This document shows, piece by piece, positions 47,270 through 50,999 of a stretch of DNA of 50,999 nucleotides. The notes beneath the pieces were generated by a model. It made no database searches, was not told where the DNA came from, and saw only the letters and a list, made by a program, of their open reading frames with translations. The first letter of the stretch is position 1. Every line of letters begins with the position of its first letter. Position numbers and translations under genes: made by a program. Source of the DNA: Deltaproteobacteria bacterium (GTDB lineage: Bacteria; Desulfobacterota; GWC2-55-46; JADFVP01); contig JAJCZH010000012.1 of assembly GCA_029262515.1 (NCBI GenBank), positions 1 through 50,999 on the forward strand. Direction: 5' to 3'.

Positions 47270-48196
47270 ATGAACACAGAGAGTAGAGAGGCCGCGACCA
47301 GCTCCGGCGACAGAATCTTTAAGGGCGTAAGTTACTTCTTCGCCATCTCTGTCATGTGCCTGATGGGCCTCGTCGTGCTCGTGCTCTTTAAAGAGTCGTT
47401 GCCATCTATTCAAAAGTTCGGCCTCGGTTTTATCACTAGTACCTCCTGGGACCCTGTGGCCCTTGAGTTCGGCGCACTGCCTGCGATTTACGGCACCGTA
47501 GTCACCTCTATCATAGCAATTGTTATTGCGCTGCCGATAAGCATCGGCATAGCGATCTTTCTGACGGAGATGGCCCCGACTAGCCTCAAAGGGCCTATCG
47601 GCGTTGCCATAGAGCTTCTCGCTTCGATACCCTCTATTATCTACGGCATGTGGGGGCTCTTCATACTCTCTCCGCTTTTAGGCGATTATGTAGAACCCTT
47701 CATTATCGATCACTTCGGTTTTATACCGCTCTTCGACGGTGCGCCGCTCGGCATCGGTATGCTGCCTGCCGGTTTTATTCTCGCTATAATGATTATTCCC
47801 TTTATCTCTTCGGTCTCCCGCGACGTCTTTCTGATGGTGCCTTCCATACTCAAAGAGTCCGGTTACGGCGTAGGGGCTACGAAGTGGGAGGTTATTCGGA
47901 GAGTTGTGCTGCCTTTTGCGAGAAGCGGTATAGTCGGGGCGGTAATTCTCGGGCTCGGGCGCGCACTCGGAGAGACAATGGCCGTGACCTTTATGATAGG
48001 AAACTCGCCAGATATAAGCCTCTCGCTGCTCGACCCGGCGACCTCTATTTCGGCGACTCTGGCCAACGAGTTTACGGAGGCCGATCACCCTCTGTACCTA
48101 TCGAGTATCGTGGAACTCGGCCTCATGCTCTTTATTATTACTTTTGTGGTGCTTGCGATTGCGAAACTGATGACCAGGAGGTATGAGAAGAGATGA
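47270..48196 (+). CDS. pstC: Phosphate ABC transporter permease PstC
   Basis: 308 residues with six membrane helices. The PstC signature includes F-I-T-S-T-S-W-D-P near the first loop, A-T-K-W-E-V-I-R-R-V-V-L-P and G-R-A-L-G-E-T-M-A-V in the permease EAA-type loop. With PstA it forms the inner-membrane channel. It follows pstS, which has an intervening terminator, and is 58 bp upstream of pstA. Confidence 0.96.
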   Translation: MNTESREAATSSGDRIFKGVSYFFAISVMCLMGLVVLVLFKESLPSIQKFGLGFITSTSWDPVALEFGALPAIYGTVVTSIIAIVIALPISIGIAIFLTEMAPTSLKGPIGVAIELLASIPSIIYGMWGLFILSPLLGDYVEPFIIDHFGFIPLFDGAPLGIGMLPAGFILAIMIIPFISSVSRDVFLMVPSILKESGYGVGATKWEVIRRVVLPFARSGIVGAVILGLGRALGETMAVTFMIGNSPDISLSLLDPATSISATLANEFTEADHPLYLSSIVELGLMLFIITFVVLAIAKLMTRRYEKR

Positions 48197-48254
48197 CCTG
48201 CCCGGTGACCTTTAAGGCAATTGAAAGAGCTTCAGGTAACGGAGGAACTATCTA

Positions 48255-49100
48255 ATGAACCTCCACTACTTAAGGCGCAAGCTTGTCAATTACGTCGCTC
48301 TTGGCATCTCTCTTCTGTCTGCTGTCTTCGGAATCGTCTTTCTCTGCTGGATCTTGAAAGACGTACTTGTGCTCGGCCTTCCGGCGCTCAACACTTCCTT
48401 CTTTACCGAGCTTCCGGCTCCTCCCGGCATGGAGGGAGGTGGGGTGGCCAATGCGATTGTAGGCACGATTATGATAACCGTAATCGCCACAGTGGTCGGC
48501 GTACCGGCAGGAATCCTGGCCGGCACCTACCTCTCGGAGTTCGGTAGAAAGAGCCGCGTGGCATCGGCAGTCCGTTTCCTGTCCGATATTCTGGTCAGCG
48601 CGCCTTCGATAGTCGTCGGTATCTTCGTCTACGCGTTACTCGTTGGCCCAATGGGAGGTTTTTCGCTTCTTGCGGGCTCTTTGGCGCTTGCGATAATAAT
48701 GCTGCCGGTCGTAATACGAACCTCTGAAGAGATGCTAAAGCTGGTACCCGACTCTACGCGCGAGGCCGCGCTCGCTCTCGGGGCCCCTCAATGGAGAGTA
48801 ACGGTTCAGGTCGTTTACAGGGGGGCGCTCAGGGGAATGGTAACAGGTGTAATGCTCGCCGTGGCGAGGGTCTCCGGAGAGACCGCTCCGCTGTTATTCA
48901 CCTCTTTTAACAATACTTTCTGGAATTTCAGCTTGACTGAGCCGACGGCTTCGCTTACGGTAACAATATTCAACTATGCAATGGCTCCGTATGAAGAGTG
49001 GCACTCTATTGCATGGGGGGCGGCGCTTTTAATAACCGCCATGCTTTTGGTGGTAACGCTTCTGGCACGGTTTTTTGCAAGAGGAAGGTCTACGGGATGA
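48255..49100 (+). CDS. pstA: Phosphate ABC transporter permease PstA
   Basis: 281 residues with six membrane helices. [11 protein letters not shown] at the N-terminus and the loop [13 protein letters not shown], followed by [15 protein letters not shown], are PstA-specific. Its TGA overlaps the pstB ATG (ATGA). GGAGG lies 11 nt upstream. Confidence 0.96.
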   Translation: MNLHYLRRKLVNYVALGISLLSAVFGIVFLCWILKDVLVLGLPALNTSFFTELPAPPGMEGGGVANAIVGTIMITVIATVVGVPAGILAGTYLSEFGRKSRVASAVRFLSDILVSAPSIVVGIFVYALLVGPMGGFSLLAGSLALAIIMLPVVIRTSEEMLKLVPDSTREAALALGAPQWRVTVQVVYRGALRGMVTGVMLAVARVSGETAPLLFTSFNNTFWNFSLTEPTASLTVTIFNYAMAPYEEWHSIAWGAALLITAMLLVVTLLARFFARGRSTG

Positions 49101-49864
49101 GCGATAAGATGACTGAGAAGATGGAAGTTAAGGGCCTGAACTTTTACTACGGTACGAAGCAGGCACTGAAAGATATAAACCTTGCGGTTCAAGAAGGGGA
49201 GATAACAGCGCTCATCGGTCCTTCGGGCTGCGGCAAGACCACTTTCCTGCGCTGCTTAAACCGCATGCACGACCTCTACCCTGGAAACCGTTACGAGGGC
49301 GAGATACTGCTTGAGGGAAAGAATATACTTCGCAAGGGCATAGACCTTATAAAGCTTCGCTCAAGAATCGGTATGGTTTTTCAGAAGCCGACTCCGTTTC
49401 CGATGTCAATCTCGGATAATATCGCTTTCGGCCTTAAGTTAAAAGGGATAAGGAATAGGGGGGAGATAGAGGGCAGGGTTGAGACCGCGTTGAAGGACTC
49501 GGCTCTTTTCGATGAGGTGAAGGACCGGTTGAACACCCCGGCCCTTTCGCTCTCCGGCGGGCAGCAGCAGCGTCTCTGCATCGCGCGTGCCGTGGCCGTA
49601 GAGCCGGACGTGATCTTGATGGATGAGCCGTGCTCGGCTCTCGACCCTGTAGCCACTGTCAAGATTGAGGACCTTATGTCGGAATTGAAGTCGAATTATA
49701 CGGTCGTGATAGTAACGCACAACATGCAGCAGGCCGCGCGTGTATCCGAGTATACAGGGTTTTTTATGCTCGGCGAGGTTATGGAGTTCGACCGCACCAA
49801 GCGGATATTTACGAATCCTAAAAACAAGATGACTGAAGATTATATAACGGGAAGGTTCGGCTGA
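49097..49864 (+). CDS. pstB: Phosphate ABC transporter ATP-binding protein PstB
   Basis: 255 residues from the ATG at 49097, which overlaps the pstA stop by 4 bp; a longer frame upstream is the pstA shadow. Walker A is G-P-S-G-C-G-K-T-T, the ABC signature L-S-G-G-Q-Q-Q-R, Walker B V-I-L-M-D-E-P. It ends with [10 protein letters not shown], the classic PstB tail. It powers phosphate uptake with PstCA. The partial gene at the right edge resembles this C-terminus but lacks the last seven residues. Confidence 0.98.
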   Translation: MSDKMTEKMEVKGLNFYYGTKQALKDINLAVQEGEITALIGPSGCGKTTFLRCLNRMHDLYPGNRYEGEILLEGKNILRKGIDLIKLRSRIGMVFQKPTPFPMSISDNIAFGLKLKGIRNRGEIEGRVETALKDSALFDEVKDRLNTPALSLSGGQQQRLCIARAVAVEPDVILMDEPCSALDPVATVKIEDLMSELKSNYTVVIVTHNMQQAARVSEYTGFFMLGEVMEFDRTKRIFTNPKNKMTEDYITGRFG

Positions 49865-49988
49865 TACCTTGGCATAGAGCCTTCGTTGATTACTAGAATC
49901 TAAAAACCAAAAAGTTTTGGGGAGCCGAAGCCTCCTTATGCAGTATAAGAGGTGCGCGGCAGACCGCAAGAAAAGAGAGGAAGAGTTT

Positions 49989-50654
49989 ATGGCCCGCAAG
50001 GCGTACCACAAGTCTTTAAAAGAGGTACAAGACGACGTTCTGGAGATGTCGCAAATGGTCGGTAGAGCAATAACCGGCGCATTGGAGGCACTGAAGAGTA
50101 GAGATATAAAGGCTTCCAAGCGGATTGTGCGCGAAGACGCGGCCATAAACAAGAAGAGGTTCAAGATAGAGAAAAAGTGCATGCTTCTTCTCGCCACGCA
50201 GCAGCCGATGGCTGTCGATCTTCGCATTCTCGCCTCTGTAATAAATATCATTACCGATCTTGAGCGTATTGGCGACCATGCGGAGGGCATAGCCAAAATC
50301 AGTGTCACGATTGGAGAGAAGGAACTCGTAAAACCGTTAATCGACATGCCGAGGATGGTGGAGCAGACCGTTTCCATGTTAACGCGCTGCATGGAAGCAT
50401 TCATGCAGCGTGATATAGAGACCGCAAAGGTTATCTGCGATGAAGACGACATAGTGGACGATCTCTATGACCATATCTATAATGAACTTGTGCTGCTGAT
50501 GATAAGTAACCCTCAGATCATTAAAGAGGCTACTTACCTTATCTGGGCGGCTCATAATATAGAGCGTATGGCGGACCGGGTAACCAATATAGCCGAGCGT
50601 ATTGTCTACATGGTAACCGGCAGCATGCAGGAGATGAATGCCAGCAAGTACTAG
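49989..50654 (+). CDS. phoU: Phosphate-signalling protein PhoU
   Basis: 221 residues from the ATG at 49989, chosen because GAGAGGAAG lies just upstream and the length then matches PhoU; the frame opens further back at 49917. It is two three-helix bundles with the metal-cluster motifs D-L-E-R-I-G-D-H-A-E-G-I and N-I-E-R-M-A-D-R-V-T-N-I-A-E. PhoU links Pst activity to PhoR and represses the Pho response when phosphate is plentiful. It ends the pst operon. PhoB and PhoR are outside the window. Confidence 0.95.
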   Translation: MARKAYHKSLKEVQDDVLEMSQMVGRAITGALEALKSRDIKASKRIVREDAAINKKRFKIEKKCMLLLATQQPMAVDLRILASVINIITDLERIGDHAEGIAKISVTIGEKELVKPLIDMPRMVEQTVSMLTRCMEAFMQRDIETAKVICDEDDIVDDLYDHIYNELVLLMISNPQIIKEATYLIWAAHNIERMADRVTNIAERIVYMVTGSMQEMNASKY

Positions 50655-50860
50655 TCGATCTTTAACTGTTGTACGGGCCTGAGTGGTTTGCTCTACCCGG
50701 TTATTTGCTGGCTGGATTGAGCATTGACCAAGTAACCTTTGGGGAGTAGACCGCTTTTAGTTATAACATTGGACAATTTCTCTATAAAGATAAGGCTGTT
50801 ATAAAGCTTGATCTCTTCGGTCTGTAAAACCATGCCTACTTTTGTTCCGACCGGTTTTCT

Positions 50861-50999
50861 CTAATCTTCCGTTAATTTTTCTGTTGGGTTTGTAAATATT
50901 TTTTTTGTTTCACCAGTTTCAACAAGCTCACCCAACATCATAAAGGCAGTATAATCTGAGATACGCGCTGCTTGTTGCATATTATGTGTAACAATAACA
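50861..50999 (-). CDS. Second PstB-like ATP-binding protein, 3' end only, lacking the usual C-terminus
   Basis: The minus strand from the right edge reads [16 protein letters not shown], then [12 protein letters not shown], then [12 protein letters not shown] and stop (TAG, 50863-50861). This is the PstB C-terminal region. The expected Y-I-T-G-R-F-G is missing; after the stop the bases read through T-G-R in another frame, as if decayed. Codons are far more AT-rich than those of pstB in this window. It is tail-to-tail with phoU. It may be a second pst operon or a decaying gene; the rest is outside the window. Confidence 0.8.
   Translation of the reverse strand, partial: VIVTHNMQQAARISDYTAFMMLGELVETGETKKIFTNPTEKLTED

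Overview
The window reads as chromosomal core sequence of a Gram-negative bacterium. An outer membrane is implied by LolA, a phosphate-type porin, the Tat system and exported PstS. Gene content (long dCTP deaminase, recO-glyQ, ftsK-lolA-yajQ-prmA-rsmE, c-di-GMP genes) fits a deltaproteobacterial or Desulfobacterota/Nitrospinota-like lineage. That placement is inferred from gene content only. G+C is roughly 50%; the clear AT-rich exceptions are the EAL-CZB gene near 25.2-26.4 kb and the partial ABC gene at the right edge.

Layout. 0-5 kb: end of an aldo/keto reductase, thiol peroxidase, polysaccharide deacetylase, a universal stress protein, and tatB-like/tatC. 5-9 kb: NYN/cold-shock fusion, gyrB and a small membrane protein, all on the minus strand. 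9.5-13.3 kb: membrane PAS-GGDEF-EAL protein, a PilZ protein and a b-type cytochrome. 13.5-17.3 kb: a 28-residue membrane peptide gene with its own ribosome site and terminator, tRNA-His, argS, a carbon-nitrogen hydrolase and an FtsB-like protein. 17.5-25 kb: zinc-ribbon PilZ protein, dCTP deaminase, ftsK, lolA, yajQ, prmA, rsmE. 25.2-26.8 kb: an EAL-CZB protein followed by a DUF302 protein. 27-33.6 kb: dnaK, zinc-finger-less dnaJ, a Clp ATPase and a tandem Usp. 33.8-39.1 kb: mgtE, recO, glyQ (no glyS beside it), a TPR protein and uppP. 39.6-44.1 kb: a large hybrid histidine kinase and hemL. 44.2-50.7 kb: a phosphate regulon (porin, pstS, pstC, pstA, pstB, phoU) with two triple-repeat Pho boxes. 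The right edge holds the 3' end of a second, AT-rich, convergent pstB-like gene lacking the usual C-terminus.

How the genes fit together. The phosphate block is the clearest functional unit: a Pho box precedes the porin leader, another precedes pstS, and an intrinsic terminator between pstS and pstC would keep PstS above the permease. c-di-GMP signalling recurs: one GGDEF-EAL protein, one stand-alone EAL fused to a zinc/redox-sensing CZB domain, and two PilZ-type proteins. The GGDEF-EAL protein and the hybrid kinase share a similar two-helix membrane N-terminus. The best candidate for an undescribed system is the EAL-CZB plus DUF302 pair. Secondary candidates are the 28-residue membrane peptide, the Pho-controlled leader with a very basic peptide, and the carbon-nitrogen hydrolase whose catalytic Glu position is Gln.
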